Shown here: piece after piece, positions 1-8,501 of the stretch
Layout: each line of letters begins with the position of its first letter
How positions within the stretch are numbered: the stretch's first letter is position 1
DNA from: Verrucomicrobiota bacterium
GTDB lineage: Bacteria > Verrucomicrobiota > Verrucomicrobiia > Limisphaerales > UBA1096
Assembly (NCBI GenBank): GCA_014382705.1
Contig: JACNJE010000117.1
Location: 1-36,863 of the forward strand
DNA: 36,863 nt
Reading direction: 5' to 3'
The notes under the pieces: generated by a model
Seen by the model: the letters and a program-made list of their open reading frames with translations, nothing else
What the model was told of the DNA's origin: nothing
The model's database searches: none
Translations under genes and position numbers: made by a program

Positions 1-1
1 G

Positions 2-940
2 GGGGCGATGTCCCTCCTCGCTTTCGATGGTAATTTCTCTGAAACTCCCCTTTTTTTTAACCGGTCTCTGGCGACAGCGCTGGGCGTTGGCGTGGCGGCG
101 CTTGGCTCCGCAGTCTGCCGGCCCCCGCGCGCCTGGCAGGATCGTGCGGCGAACCCGCGCGCCGATGCGGGACGGCGTTCCCCCGGCGCGGGGGCCCGCC
201 GCGCCGGGCTGCTCGACGGCAACCCGGTTTTCTGGCTTGGGGCGCGGCGGCGCTGGCGGCCGAGGCTGGTTTGGATGGCGTTGTTTGCCGGCTTCATGCT
301 GTGGCTGTGGGGCTTTTTGGAGGAGGGCCGTAGGTGGCTGGATGAGGATGTGTATCTGACAACTCTTTGGTGCACGTTTGCCGTCTTCAAGCTGTGGATT
401 GCCTCGGCATCGTGCGACCGCTTCAGGGAGGATCGGCAGGAGGGGGCGCTGGAGCTGCTGCTGGCGACGCCGCTCGAGTACCGCGACTTTGCGCTTGGCC
501 AAGCGCGGCGCCTGCTGTGGCAGTTCGGTTGGCCGCTTGGTCTCGTGCTGGCCACCGTGCCGTTCATGATGGCTGATTCCAACGACGATGCGATTCCATA
601 CTACATCGTGGGGCTTGGAATGTTGATGGCGGATATCTGGGCGATGCACTTCGTTGGCATGCGGTTGAGCCTGACCTCTCGCAAGCCAACCTACAGCGGC
701 AGCGGCGTGGCGCTGCGCATCCTGTACCTGCCGTGGATGATTTTTTTCGGGTTTATTCTTTTTATCTTTTCAACGGTTGCGCTATTGGGTGCGCCATGGT
801 TGCCTGACTTGTCCGAAGAATTCGTGTTGGGATTTTGGTTTTTTGTTTGCCTTGGCAACAACCTGTTCTGGGCGATGCGTGCCGCGAGAGACCTCAAGCT
901 CAACTTCCGCCAAGTGGCCGCCCAGGCCGCCGGCACCTGA
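2..940 (+). CDS. ABC-2 type transporter permease, C-terminal part (5' end outside window)
   Basis: This is the C-terminal part of a membrane permease of an ABC exporter. The frame is open from the left edge. The first ATG (8) gives a sequence that begins in the middle of a hydrophobic stretch, so the true N terminus probably lies upstream. A linker with PRAWQDR and LLDGNPVFWL leads to a helix around residues 85-105. The segment EDRQEGALELLLATPLEYRD resembles the cytoplasmic helix of ABC-2 permeases, where STPL/TPL-type motifs sit. Hydrophobic segments follow near residues 175-190, 195-215, 240-265 and 275-292. The partner ATPase would be expected upstream, outside the window. One copy of the TTGGCCAA palindrome (495) is read as Leu-Gly-Gln. 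The family call is moderate to good; the substrate cannot be inferred. Confidence 0.7.
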   Translation, partial: GAMSLLAFDGNFSETPLFFNRSLATALGVGVAALGSAVCRPPRAWQDRAANPRADAGRRSPGAGARRAGLLDGNPVFWLGARRRWRPRLVWMALFAGFMLWLWGFLEEGRRWLDEDVYLTTLWCTFAVFKLWIASASCDRFREDRQEGALELLLATPLEYRDFALGQARRLLWQFGWPLGLVLATVPFMMADSNDDAIPYYIVGLGMLMADIWAMHFVGMRLSLTSRKPTYSGSGVALRILYLPWMIFFGFILFIFSTVALLGAPWLPDLSEEFVLGFWFFVCLGNNLFWAMRAARDLKLNFRQVAAQAAGT

Positions 941-1017
941 TCCACGACGCCGGGTATCGACTCTCCCAACCGTTGATCTTGGCCAAGGGCGCGGGTAACG
1001 TCCCGCCCGTGCGGATC

Positions 1018-3354
1018 ATGAAACTGTCCCGATTGAAACAGTCGCTGGCGCTGCTGACGCTCGCTGGCGCGGTGGCGCTTGGCCAAGCGGCGGAAGCGCT
1101 GGAGGCGGCCTTGGCCAAGGCCGGCGACAACCGAGCTGAACTCAACGCCTTCGTCGCTGCCGCGAAAAAAACTCACGGAGATTTTGGCCAACGCGCCGCC
1201 GTCTTCCTCGTCGAAGGCATGCCCGAGGCCGATCTCAGGCAGCTCGACCGCGAGTTCCTCACCGAAAACCTCGACCTCGCGATGAAGGCCCGCTCAGAAT
1301 TTCCGTGGTGCGCCAAGCTTCCGGAGGAGCTGTTTTTCAACGACGTACTTCCGTACGCCAGCCTTGATGAAACCCGCGAGCGGTGGCGGCCCGGTTTTTA
1401 CGAAAAATGCCGCAAGCTCGTGGCCAAGGCCTCGACCCCGACCGAGGCCGTTCAGGCAATCAACAGCAAGCTCTTCAACCTCATCAATGTCCACTACAAC
1501 ACCGGCCGCAAAAAGCCGAACCAGAGCCCGGGCGAATCGATCGCCCAGAGCCGCGCGACCTGCACCGGCCTGTCGATCATCCTCGTCGATGCCTGCCGCT
1601 CGGTCGGAGTCGCCGCACGCGTGGCCGGGACGCCGCTTTGGTCCAACAAACGCGGCAACCACACGTGGACCGAGGTGTGGGACGACGGCTGGCACTTCAC
1701 CGGCTCGGACGAATACAACGCCTCCGGCCTGAACCGCGGCTGGTTCGTCGGCGCGGCGTCGAAGGCCGACAAGGCCGATTGGCACCACGCGATCTATGCC
1801 ACGTCGTGGAAGAAAACCGGCACGCGCTTCCCGATGGTGTGGGACATCGAGGCGACCCAGGTCAACGCCTTCAACGTCACCGACCGCTACACCGGCAAGG
1901 GCAGCAGCGACAACGTCGAGGATGATGTCTTCGTGCGCGTGCGCGGCGGAGGCAATCGGCTCGAGGTGAAAGCCGAATTGCTCGACGAAAAAAAACAGGT
2001 GCTCGCCTCCAAGAAAACCAAGGCCGGCCGGGCCGACCTCAACGACATCGCCGGTTTCACCTGCAACCCCAACACGCCGCTTTGGCTGCGATTGGTCCAG
2101 GGCGATCAGGTGAAACAGATTCCGCTGCGCCGGGCCAAGGCCGGCGAAGTAACGCTCGATTTGCAGTGGGACGACCTGCCGGACGAGACCGCGATTGCCG
2201 GCTCGCAACTTGCCGCCGTGACCGCTTGGCTGGCCGCACCCTCCAAGGTGCGCCCCGACACCCTGCCGGGCGACTGGGCCAAGGGCGCCCTCTCAAAGGC
2301 CGACGCAACGAAAGCGCTCGACCTGATCTGGGAGGATCACCGCAAGCGCTTGGCCAAGGAGCGACGCGCGGAGATGGAGGCCAAGTCGATCCAGCTCGGT
2401 GACAAAAAACTGCGCTTTCTCGAGAAGGTGTTCGGCGAGGCTCCCAAGGGGGGGCCATCGCTCTGGATCTCAATGCACGGGGGCGGCGGCGCCCCGGCCC
2501 GCGTCAATGACGGTCAGTGGAAAAACCAGATCAGACTTTACCAACCCAAGGAGGGCATTTACGTCGCGCCGCGTGCGCCGACCGACACGTGGAACCTCTG
2601 GCATCAGTCGCACATCGACGGGTTGTTCGATCGCCTGATCGAAAACTACGTCACCACGCGCGGCGTCAATCCGAACCGCGTCTACCTCATGGGCAACTCC
2701 GCCGGGGGCGACGGCGTGTATCAACTCGCGCCGCGCATGGCGGATCGCTGGGCGGCCGCGTCGATGATGTCCGGCCACCCGAACGACGCCAAGCCAGACA
2801 ACCTCCGCAACCTGCCGTTCGGCCTGTTCATGGGCGGCAAAGACGGCGCGTACAACCGCAACAAGGTCGCCGAAAAATGGAAGGGGCTGCTCGCCGATTT
2901 GCGCAAGGGCGAACCGAACGGCTACGAGCACATGGTTCGCATCTACCCCGAGATGGGGCACTGGATGAAGCTGAAGGAAGCCGAGTCGCTGCCGTGGATG
3001 GCCAAGTTTTCCCGCAACGCTTGGCCGAAGAAAATCATCTGGCGACAGGCCAAGGGCATCACCTCGCGTTTTTACTGGCTGCAGATTCCGGACAAGCACT
3101 TGGCCAAGGGCCAACGCATCACGGCCGAGGTGAACGGCCAGACAATCGCCGTCATTGCGGAGAACACCCCGCGCCTGATCGTGCGACTGTCCGACCAACT
3201 GGTCGACCTCGACAAACCGGTGAGCATCACCGTCAACGGCGAGGAAAAATTCAGCGGCTCCGTGAAACGTTCTGCCCAAGAGATTATCAAGTCACTTGGC
3301 CAACGCGCCGACCCTGCCTCCGCCGCCACCGCCAGCGTGACGCTCAAGCTCTGA
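1018..3354 (+). CDS. Secreted transglutaminase-like / alpha-beta hydrolase fusion protein
   Basis: The product is 778 residues, starting at the ATG at 1018, which is followed by a clear signal peptide (MKLSRLKQ, then a hydrophobic run ending AEA). An earlier in-frame ATG at 835 overlaps the upstream gene and lacks a signal sequence. Residues about 140-260 form a transglutaminase-core-like domain: Cys182 in RATCTGLS begins a helix, and His215 lies in NHTWTEVW. After an Ig-like linker, residues about 490-660 form an esterase/PHB-depolymerase-like alpha/beta hydrolase with an oxyanion segment HGGGG, nucleophile Ser561 in GNSAGG, and likely catalytic His648 in MGHWMK. The inferred role is exported hydrolysis or processing of peptides or esters. 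No Shine-Dalgarno is visible. Five TTGGCCAA palindromes fall in the signal peptide region, linkers or tail, none in the catalytic motifs. The domain calls are good; the substrate is unknown. Confidence 0.8.
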   Translation: MKLSRLKQSLALLTLAGAVALGQAAEALEAALAKAGDNRAELNAFVAAAKKTHGDFGQRAAVFLVEGMPEADLRQLDREFLTENLDLAMKARSEFPWCAKLPEELFFNDVLPYASLDETRERWRPGFYEKCRKLVAKASTPTEAVQAINSKLFNLINVHYNTGRKKPNQSPGESIAQSRATCTGLSIILVDACRSVGVAARVAGTPLWSNKRGNHTWTEVWDDGWHFTGSDEYNASGLNRGWFVGAASKADKADWHHAIYATSWKKTGTRFPMVWDIEATQVNAFNVTDRYTGKGSSDNVEDDVFVRVRGGGNRLEVKAELLDEKKQVLASKKTKAGRADLNDIAGFTCNPNTPLWLRLVQGDQVKQIPLRRAKAGEVTLDLQWDDLPDETAIAGSQLAAVTAWLAAPSKVRPDTLPGDWAKGALSKADATKALDLIWEDHRKRLAKERRAEMEAKSIQLGDKKLRFLEKVFGEAPKGGPSLWISMHGGGGAPARVNDGQWKNQIRLYQPKEGIYVAPRAPTDTWNLWHQSHIDGLFDRLIENYVTTRGVNPNRVYLMGNSAGGDGVYQLAPRMADRWAAASMMSGHPNDAKPDNLRNLPFGLFMGGKDGAYNRNKVAEKWKGLLADLRKGEPNGYEHMVRIYPEMGHWMKLKEAESLPWMAKFSRNAWPKKIIWRQAKGITSRFYWLQIPDKHLAKGQRITAEVNGQTIAVIAENTPRLIVRLSDQLVDLDKPVSITVNGEEKFSGSVKRSAQEIIKSLGQRADPASAATASVTLKL

Positions 3355-3369
3355 TCGCCGGGCTGCACC

Positions 3370-4122
3370 TTGGATTTATTCGGCGACATCTCCACCACGA
3401 CTTGGCTGCTCGCGTTGTTCGGGGCGTTTAGCCTCGGCTTTTCCAAGACAGGTTTTCCCGGCTTGGCAATGGTCAACGTCCTGATCCTCGCGGAGCTGTT
3501 CGGGGCCAAGGCGTCCGTCGGGATGATCGTGCCGATGCTGATCGTGTGCGATTTCACGGTCTATCCGCTTTTCCGCCGATATTCCTCCTGGAAGGAACTC
3601 TGGCCGCTGCTACCGTCCACCTTCGCCGGACTGATCGCGGGCTACTTTTTGTTGGACTACATCGCCGAGTCCACCGCCCGGCAGGGTATCGGAGCGATCA
3701 TCCTGCTGATGCTCGCGCTGCAACTCGGCCGCTTGCAGCTTGGCCAAGCGCTTGGCCGCCTCACGCACTCGCTTGGCTTCCGATGGACCAGTGGATTTTT
3801 GATCGGCTCCTCCACCATCATGGCCAACGCCGCCGGCCCGGTTTTCTCCATCTACGCGCTGGTCGAAAAAATGGCGAAGGAAACTTTTCTGGGCGTCGGC
3901 GCCCGCTGTTTTCTGCTGTTGAACATCATCAAGCTGCCGATGGTGGCCAACTTGGACTTGATCAACGCGCAGTCGCTGCGGGTAAATCTGCTCGTCCTCC
4001 CCGCGCTTTTCGCCGGCATATTCATCGGCCGAAAAGTCATCCGCATCATCCCACAAAAAGGATTCGAGATTCTCCTCTACATCTTCTCCGCCATGGCCGG
4101 CATTCGCCTGCTTTTTTTCTGA
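3370..4122 (+). CDS. TSUP family permease (TauE/SafE-like)
   Basis: A polytopic membrane protein of 250 residues resembling sulfite exporter TauE/SafE family permeases, which move sulfur-containing anions or other organic anions. The N-terminal half has the family's GAFSLGFSKTGFPG-type motif (about residues 17-30), followed by VPMLIVCD. The second half repeats the pattern with GSSTIMANAAGP (about 142-153). About seven or eight hydrophobic segments are visible. The start is a TTG only 15 bp after the preceding stop; no in-frame ATG lies near it. The short spacing suggests co-transcription with the transglutaminase/hydrolase gene. The palindrome at 3740 falls in a linker, read as Leu-Gly-Gln. 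Length is typical for the family; the transported substrate is not determinable. Confidence 0.85.
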   Translation: MDLFGDISTTTWLLALFGAFSLGFSKTGFPGLAMVNVLILAELFGAKASVGMIVPMLIVCDFTVYPLFRRYSSWKELWPLLPSTFAGLIAGYFLLDYIAESTARQGIGAIILLMLALQLGRLQLGQALGRLTHSLGFRWTSGFLIGSSTIMANAAGPVFSIYALVEKMAKETFLGVGARCFLLLNIIKLPMVANLDLINAQSLRVNLLVLPALFAGIFIGRKVIRIIPQKGFEILLYIFSAMAGIRLLFF

Positions 4123-4137
4123 GCGATCAAAAACCGG

Positions 4138-4338
4138 TGGGCCTTTGCCCCATCGGGGCGACACAAAACAGCCCGGGGCAACGCCCCGGGAATCGCCCGA
4201 TGAAATTGAAAAGCCCTGCAAGGGCGACACCGATCTTTCCCAATAATAATGCCGCCCCGATGGGGCTTGATCGGTTGAATCCGCCCCGAACCCGGCGCGA
4301 TGCACCGGGCTATACCATTGCACCCCTTCGGGGTTTAC
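4138..4338. repeat. Intergenic cluster of GC-rich hairpins (CCCCGAAGGGG-type interspersed repeat)
   Basis: This 200-bp stretch holds no gene. It is a string of short perfect hairpins: CCCGGGG/CCCCGGG around 4171-4192, GCCCTgcAAGGGC near 4213, GCCCCGAtGGGGC near 4254, CCCGG/CCGGG near 4290-4309 and CCCCttcGGGG at 4321-4332. The text between them (GATGAAATTGAAAAG, CAATAATAATGCC) resembles the spacer text of the repeat at 16095-16220. It is therefore a second, diverged copy of the same interspersed family. Similar hairpin strings are known between genes in Planctomycetes and Verrucomicrobia. The remaining DNA up to 4550 holds only the broken hicB-like gene and its upstream sequence. Confidence 0.75.
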
Positions 4339-4341
4339 GAA

Positions 4342-4506
4342 CTACATTGGCGCCAAATCGCGATTAGCCTGCAACACCATTCCCAGCGCCTCGCGCAGAT
4401 TCTCCTTGGCTTCCTCCTGGGTGGCACCCTGCGTGTTTACGCCGGAGATTTCCTCAACTTAAGCGGCCCACCAATCGCCCTGTTTTTCGTAAACTGCCGT
4501 AAACAT
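4342..4506 (-). pseudogene. HicB-like antitoxin remnant with in-frame stop
   Basis: Read on the minus strand from the ATG at 4504-4506, the sequence gives MFTAVYEKQGDWWAA, then a TAA stop (bases 4459-4461), then VEEISGVNTQGATQEEAKEN and on to REALGMVLQANRDLAPM and a TAG. This is the signature of the short HicB/UPF0150 antitoxin fold. The stop replaces the residue usually occupied by Tyr (AYVEE), so one base change (TAC or TAT to TAA) broke it. The C terminus also ends abruptly next to the repeat cluster, and no hicA toxin is recognisable on either side. It is best read as a decayed toxin-antitoxin relic. The 55-codon length is shorter than intact HicB-like proteins (about 70 residues or more). 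Confidence 0.7.
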
Positions 4507-4550
4507 AGGGCCACGCTATTCTCAAGCTGAAACAAATTCAAGCGCCCGGC

Positions 4551-5324
4551 TCACTGCGCGGTCCAGCCGCCGTCGACGCTGAGCATGGCGCCGGTGCTAT
4601 AGCTTGCGGCATCACTGGCGAGATAGATGGCCGCTCCCTGGATTTCCTTCAGCTCGCCCCAGCGCTTGAGCGCGGTCGCACCGACAATGAATTTTTTGCC
4701 CTCCTCGGTGTCGGCAATCGGCACATTCATTGGCGTCAAAAACGGCCCGGGGCAAATTGCATTGACCGTGATCCCGCTACCGGCCAGTTCCAGCGCCAGC
4801 GCGCGGGTCAACTGAACAACGCCGCCCTTGCTGGTCGCGTACGGTGTCCGATTCGGGATCGCTACCAAGCCAAGCGCACTGGCCATGTTGACGATGCGCC
4901 CGTAGCCCCGCTCCTTCATGTGCGGCAACACCGCGCGGCAGGCCAACCAGATGCCGTCGACGTTGATCCGCTGCACCTCGGAAAACTGCTCATAACTCAA
5001 TTCGTCGATCGGCCCGCGCGTGTTGATGCCGGCGCTGTTGATGAGGATGTCCACTTGGCCAAGCGCATCGATCGCTTCGGTCGCCATCGCCTCCATGTCC
5101 GCCTGGTTCGACACATCCGCCGCGAAGCCAAGCGCTTGGCAGCCGTACTCCTCCGCGACCCGGGCCGCCGTCGCCTTGGCCTCAGCCTCGTTGCGGCTGA
5201 CCAGCATCAGGTTTGCACCCGCGCTGGCCAAGCCGGCCGCCATGGCCTCGCCCAGTCCTTTCGACCCGCCGGTGATCACCGCGGTCTTGCCATTCAAATC
5301 AAACAATTTAATTCCCGGAAGCAT
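4551..5324 (-). CDS. SDR family NAD(P)-dependent oxidoreductase
   Basis: A classical short-chain dehydrogenase/reductase of 257 residues. The Rossmann nucleotide-binding motif TGGSKGLG spans residues 18-25, the NSAG motif is at 96-99, and the catalytic Ser149, Tyr162 and Lys166 (YATSK) are all present. The [13 protein letters not shown] and SVDGGWTAQ segments are also typical. Sequence style is closest to gluconate 5-dehydrogenase or 2-deoxy-D-gluconate 3-dehydrogenase-like SDRs, so a sugar acid or polyol is a plausible substrate, but this is inference. It is transcribed away from the prepilin gene, with 151 bp between their starts. The palindrome at 5055 is read as Leu-Gly-Gln in DALGQVD. 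No Shine-Dalgarno is visible before the ATG. Confidence 0.88.
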   Translation of the reverse strand: MLPGIKLFDLNGKTAVITGGSKGLGEAMAAGLASAGANLMLVSRNEAEAKATAARVAEEYGCQALGFAADVSNQADMEAMATEAIDALGQVDILINSAGINTRGPIDELSYEQFSEVQRINVDGIWLACRAVLPHMKERGYGRIVNMASALGLVAIPNRTPYATSKGGVVQLTRALALELAGSGITVNAICPGPFLTPMNVPIADTEEGKKFIVGATALKRWGELKEIQGAAIYLASDAASYSTGAMLSVDGGWTAQ

Positions 5325-5435
5325 GATTCAAATTAATTCGTGGCCGCAGATTGTGCCGACCCAACCCCGCTTGGCCAAGCGCGCGCTTGCGGCAAGTTTG
5401 TGCAAAAACCGACCGTGAACGGCCGCCGTATTTTC

Positions 5436-5466
5436 TTGCAGATTTACCGGCGGGATGGGTTAAAAT
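5436..5466 (+). promoter_or_regulatory. Possible sigma-70-like promoter of the prepilin-like gene
   Basis: A TAAAAT hexamer at 5461-5466 lies ten bases before the ATG at 5476, with TTGCAG at 5436-5441 and a long 19-bp spacer. If real, the transcript would be almost leaderless. The -35 match is weak and this is only a candidate. Confidence 0.25.
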
Positions 5467-5475
5467 ACAGGCCGA

Positions 5476-6363
<888 letters not shown>

Positions 6364-6463
6364 TTGGCATCCGCCTGACCAAGCGGGCGCTTGCGAACGG
6401 TTGGCCGCAGGGTACAATCACCGCGCCGCCAGTCGGCAACCGCCAGCCCAATTGCTTCAATGA

Positions 6464-6551
6464 TGCCGGTGTGGTGGAATTGGTAGACACGAGGGATTTA
6501 AAATCCCTTTCCCGCGAGGGAGTGCCGGTTCAAGTCCGGCCACCGGTACCA
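6464..6551 (+). tRNA. tRNA-Leu (anticodon UAA), CCA encoded
   Basis: A complete class II tRNA fold can be drawn. The acceptor GCCGGTG (6464-6470) pairs with CACCGGT (6541-6547, one G-U), the D arm contains GGTAGAC, the anticodon stem AGGGA/TCCCT (6491-6495/6503-6507) carries loop TTTAAAA, and the anticodon TAA is at 6498-6500. The long variable arm TCCCGCGAGGGA fits leucine. The T arm is GCCGGTTCAAGTCCGGC, the discriminator is A6548 and CCA is encoded at 6549-6551. It reads UUA and UUG. Its 3' end is 95 bp upstream of a toxin-antitoxin pair. Confidence 0.95.
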
Positions 6552-6610
6552 TGTTCCTGTCGCCCGTTTATGACGGGAAAGTGGTGCATGATTTTCATCG
6601 GTTTTCAGGC

Positions 6611-6639
6611 TTGACAGGTTGTACGTATGAATTGATTAT
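6611..6639 (+). promoter_or_regulatory. Sigma-70-like promoter of the antitoxin-toxin operon
   Basis: A perfect -35 TTGACA (6611-6616) is followed after 17 bp by GATTAT (6634-6639), a 4/6 match to TATAAT. Transcription would begin near 6646, at or just before the ATG at 6647, implying a leaderless or nearly leaderless message. The heptamer ACGTATG occurs at 6623-6629 and again at 6643-6649, flanking the -10 box, so it could be a direct-repeat operator for the antitoxin; that is inference. Confidence 0.55.
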
Positions 6640-6646
6640 CGCACGT

Positions 6647-6886
6647 ATGTCGAGTGTGAAACTGACTTTATCGGTTCCTAAGGGGGGCGTTTTGCGGGCC
6701 AAGCGTTATGCCAAGGCGCGCGACACGACGGTGTCCAGTCTGGTGAACCGTTTTTTTAACTCGCTGGAGGAACCGGACGCAGAGGAGGCGATCATCACGT
6801 CATCGGCGTTGGGGCTGGTGACGTTTCCCAAAGGCAAGACAGACAAGCAGTTGCTGGCGGATGCCTTGGTGCAGAAACACCTGTAA
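6647..6886 (+). CDS. Antitoxin (DUF6364-like, ribbon-helix-helix type)
   Basis: A 79-residue protein beginning MSSVKLTLSVPKGGVLRAKR. A short beta strand precedes a KRYAKARDTTVSSLVNRFFN helix, the pattern of DUF6364/Arc-like antitoxins that bind DNA at the N terminus and neutralise a PIN toxin through the C-terminal tail. The ATG at 6647 is chosen because the domain starts there and a promoter lies just upstream. An earlier in-frame ATG at 6551 would start inside the CCA end of the tRNA and adds unrelated sequence. Its stop (TAA 6884-6886) is six bases before the toxin ATG, so the two genes are translationally linked. The operon is probably autoregulated. Confidence 0.75.
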   Translation: MSSVKLTLSVPKGGVLRAKRYAKARDTTVSSLVNRFFNSLEEPDAEEAIITSSALGLVTFPKGKTDKQLLADALVQKHL

Positions 6887-6892
6887 GTGGCG

Positions 6893-7315
6893 ATGGATCG
6901 TTTGCTGGTGGACACCAATGTGCTGCTGGACGTGATTGGGAGGCGCGTTCCGTTTTACGGCGACTCGGTTCGCATCTGGGAGTTGGCTGAGCGCCGGCAG
7001 GTGGAGGCATTGGTGTCGGCGATTAGTTTTAACAACGTCTATTACATCGCCCGACGACTGGAAAATCACAAGACGGCAATGGTGGCGGTGGAAAAGATCC
7101 GGAAGATTTTTGGTACTGCGCCGGTTGATCAGGGCATCATCGATGCTGCGCTTGGCTCAGCCGTCCGCGATTTTGAAGATGCGATCCAGTGTGCCTGTGC
7201 GAAGGCGGCGGGAGCGCGCTGGTTGCTCTCGCGCAATGTTTCAGATTTTCCCCGCACGGGCAAACCAACGGCCATCACGCCGACCGGTTATCTGGCCAAG
7301 GCCAAGTTGGGTTGA
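6893..7315 (+). CDS. PIN-domain toxin (VapC-like ribonuclease)
   Basis: A 140-residue PIN domain. The metal-binding acidic residues expected of PIN nucleases are visible: Asp7 in LLVDTNVLLD, Asp93 plus Glu95/Asp96 in VRDFEDAIQ, and Asp118 in RNVSDF. PIN toxins of this group cleave RNA, often tRNA, in a Mg-dependent way and are held inactive by the adjacent antitoxin. A GTG at 6887, directly after the antitoxin stop, is an alternative start that adds two residues. The order antitoxin-toxin and tight spacing match a type II toxin-antitoxin module. The gene looks intact, so the module may be active. Confidence 0.85.
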   Translation: MDRLLVDTNVLLDVIGRRVPFYGDSVRIWELAERRQVEALVSAISFNNVYYIARRLENHKTAMVAVEKIRKIFGTAPVDQGIIDAALGSAVRDFEDAIQCACAKAAGARWLLSRNVSDFPRTGKPTAITPTGYLAKAKLG

Positions 7316-7400
7316 ACGGTCCGCATGTCGTTGCCTTCAATGGAATGCCGCAAAAAGGCTGGGCGGTTGCGGGCTGGTTTTGTAACAATCTTTCGGAGCG

Positions 7401-8219
7401 ATGGAAATTCTTGAGATCGTCATGACGCTGGGAATGCTGGTGCTGCTGCAGGCGGTGCTGGGATTTGACAATCTGCTCTATATTTCGCTCGAGTCGAAGC
7501 GCGCCCCGGAGGCGCAGCAGTCGTCCGTCCGCAAGTGGGGCATCGGCATCGCGGTCGGCCTGCGGGTTGTGCTGTTGTTTTTGCTGATCACGATGATCAG
7601 CGCGTTTCATAAGGAATGGTTCAGATTTTCGTGGACGGGCGTCTTCGAGGGGTCGTTCAACCTGCACAGCATTATCGTGCTGGTGGGTGGGGTGTTCATT
7701 ATCTACACGGCGATGAAGGAGATTTTCCACATGATCGTGGTGGAGGATTTTCAAACGGAGGTGAAGCGGGACGCCGCTTCCGCCAAGTCGGTGGTGGTCA
7801 AGATCGTCTTCATGAACGCGGTGTTCTCGTTTGACTCCATCCTGAGTGCGATCGCGCTGGTTAGCGATTCCGGTGCCGAGGCGGGCGAACGGATCAGCAC
7901 CACGGGTTTTTGGATCATGGTGTTGGCCATCCTTTCCGGCGGCGGGCTGATGATCTGGCTGGCGGACGGGGTCTCGAATTTCCTGCAGAAGAACCGCATG
8001 TACGAGGTGCTCGGGCTGTTCATCCTGTTTGTCGTCGGCATCATGCTGCTGACGGAAGGCGGGCATCTGTCTCACATGAAGCTCTTTGGCAGTGAGATTC
8101 ACGCCATGAGCAAGACGACGTTTTACTTCGTGATCACCGTGCTGGTGCTCACCGAGGTGGTGCAGAGCCGGTACAAGAAGAAGCTGCTGCTCAAACAGCA
8201 AAAATTACTGGGGAAATGA
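7401..8219 (+). CDS. TerC/Alx-family integral membrane protein
   Basis: A 272-residue protein with about eight hydrophobic segments and the two internal motifs that define the TerC superfamily: LGFDNLLYISL near residue 21 and FSFDSILSAIAL near residue 142, each with the Asp thought to coordinate metal within the membrane. Characterised relatives such as Alx and YkoY-type proteins export manganese or help load metals on exported enzymes; older names refer to tellurite resistance. A manganese-linked role is therefore plausible but inferred. The 85-bp leader does not show a yybP-ykoY-like manganese riboswitch. GGAG lies only two bases before the ATG, which is too close for a normal Shine-Dalgarno. 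Confidence 0.85.
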   Translation: MEILEIVMTLGMLVLLQAVLGFDNLLYISLESKRAPEAQQSSVRKWGIGIAVGLRVVLLFLLITMISAFHKEWFRFSWTGVFEGSFNLHSIIVLVGGVFIIYTAMKEIFHMIVVEDFQTEVKRDAASAKSVVVKIVFMNAVFSFDSILSAIALVSDSGAEAGERISTTGFWIMVLAILSGGGLMIWLADGVSNFLQKNRMYEVLGLFILFVVGIMLLTEGGHLSHMKLFGSEIHAMSKTTFYFVITVLVLTEVVQSRYKKKLLLKQQKLLGK

Positions 8220-8269
8220 TTTATTCGATGGCTATCAAACAGTGGCCATTACAAAAATCAACCACGTTT

Positions 8270-8318
8270 TCACCCGCATCCGGCCTGCGGCCACCTTCTC
8301 CCTGAGGGAGAAGGAATT
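8270..8318. repeat. Interspersed repeat, CATCCGGCCTGCGGCCACCTTCTCCC type
   Basis: This stretch reads CACCCGCATCCGGCCTGCGG, then CCACCTTCTCCCTGAGGGAG and AAGGAAT, with nested hairpins CCGGCCtgcGGCC and CTTCTCCCtgaGGGAGAAG. An inverted copy lies at 34210-34260. Similar repeats are common between genes in many bacteria. Palindrome 8332-8339 follows immediately. Confidence 0.8.
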
Positions 8319-8377
8319 AAGGGGGATGCGCTTGGCCAAGCCCCCTCTCCCCGCAGAATAAATGGCGGCATTCTGAT

Positions 8378-8457
8378 TTGGAAATTCCTTGTTCGATATT
8401 CATCATTCAAACGGCCGGAGAAACACCAACACCGAACACCGAACAAGGAATTTCCAA
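8378..8457. repeat. Intergenic element with perfect 18-bp inverted repeats
   Basis: TTGGAAATTCCTTGTTCG (8378-8395) and its exact reverse complement (8440-8457) enclose a 44-nt loop that ends in short ACACCGAAC-like tandem units (8424-8445). The element lies between the convergent terC-like and dimethylglycine dehydrogenase-like genes, so it could act as a bidirectional transcription stop or be a small mobile-element relic. Confidence 0.75.
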
Positions 8458-8501
8458 GGCCGATTTTTGCGGCTCCCACTCCCTGTGGGAGAGGGAGCTG
8501 T

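Noticed and set aside
2-359. Frameshift in the 5' part of the ABC permease
   Set aside because: A second frame overlaps here, but the frame kept reads plausibly (PRAWQDR, LLDGNPVFWL) through to the membrane helices, so no shift is needed.
4138-4338. CRISPR array
   Set aside because: The hairpins are unequal in sequence and spacing, and no cas genes are present in the window.
4300-4530. A 76-codon plus-strand frame in the repeat patch
   Set aside because: It runs through the hairpin repeat and antisense to the HicB-like remnant, which explains the sequence better.
6464-7315. Genomic island integrated at the tRNA-Leu 3' end
   Set aside because: The toxin-antitoxin pair lies next to the tRNA, but I found no repeat of the tRNA 3' end downstream and no integrase.
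7316-7400. A yybP-ykoY-type manganese riboswitch before the TerC-family gene
   Set aside because: I looked because this family is often riboswitch-controlled, but the 85-bp leader lacks the conserved loops.
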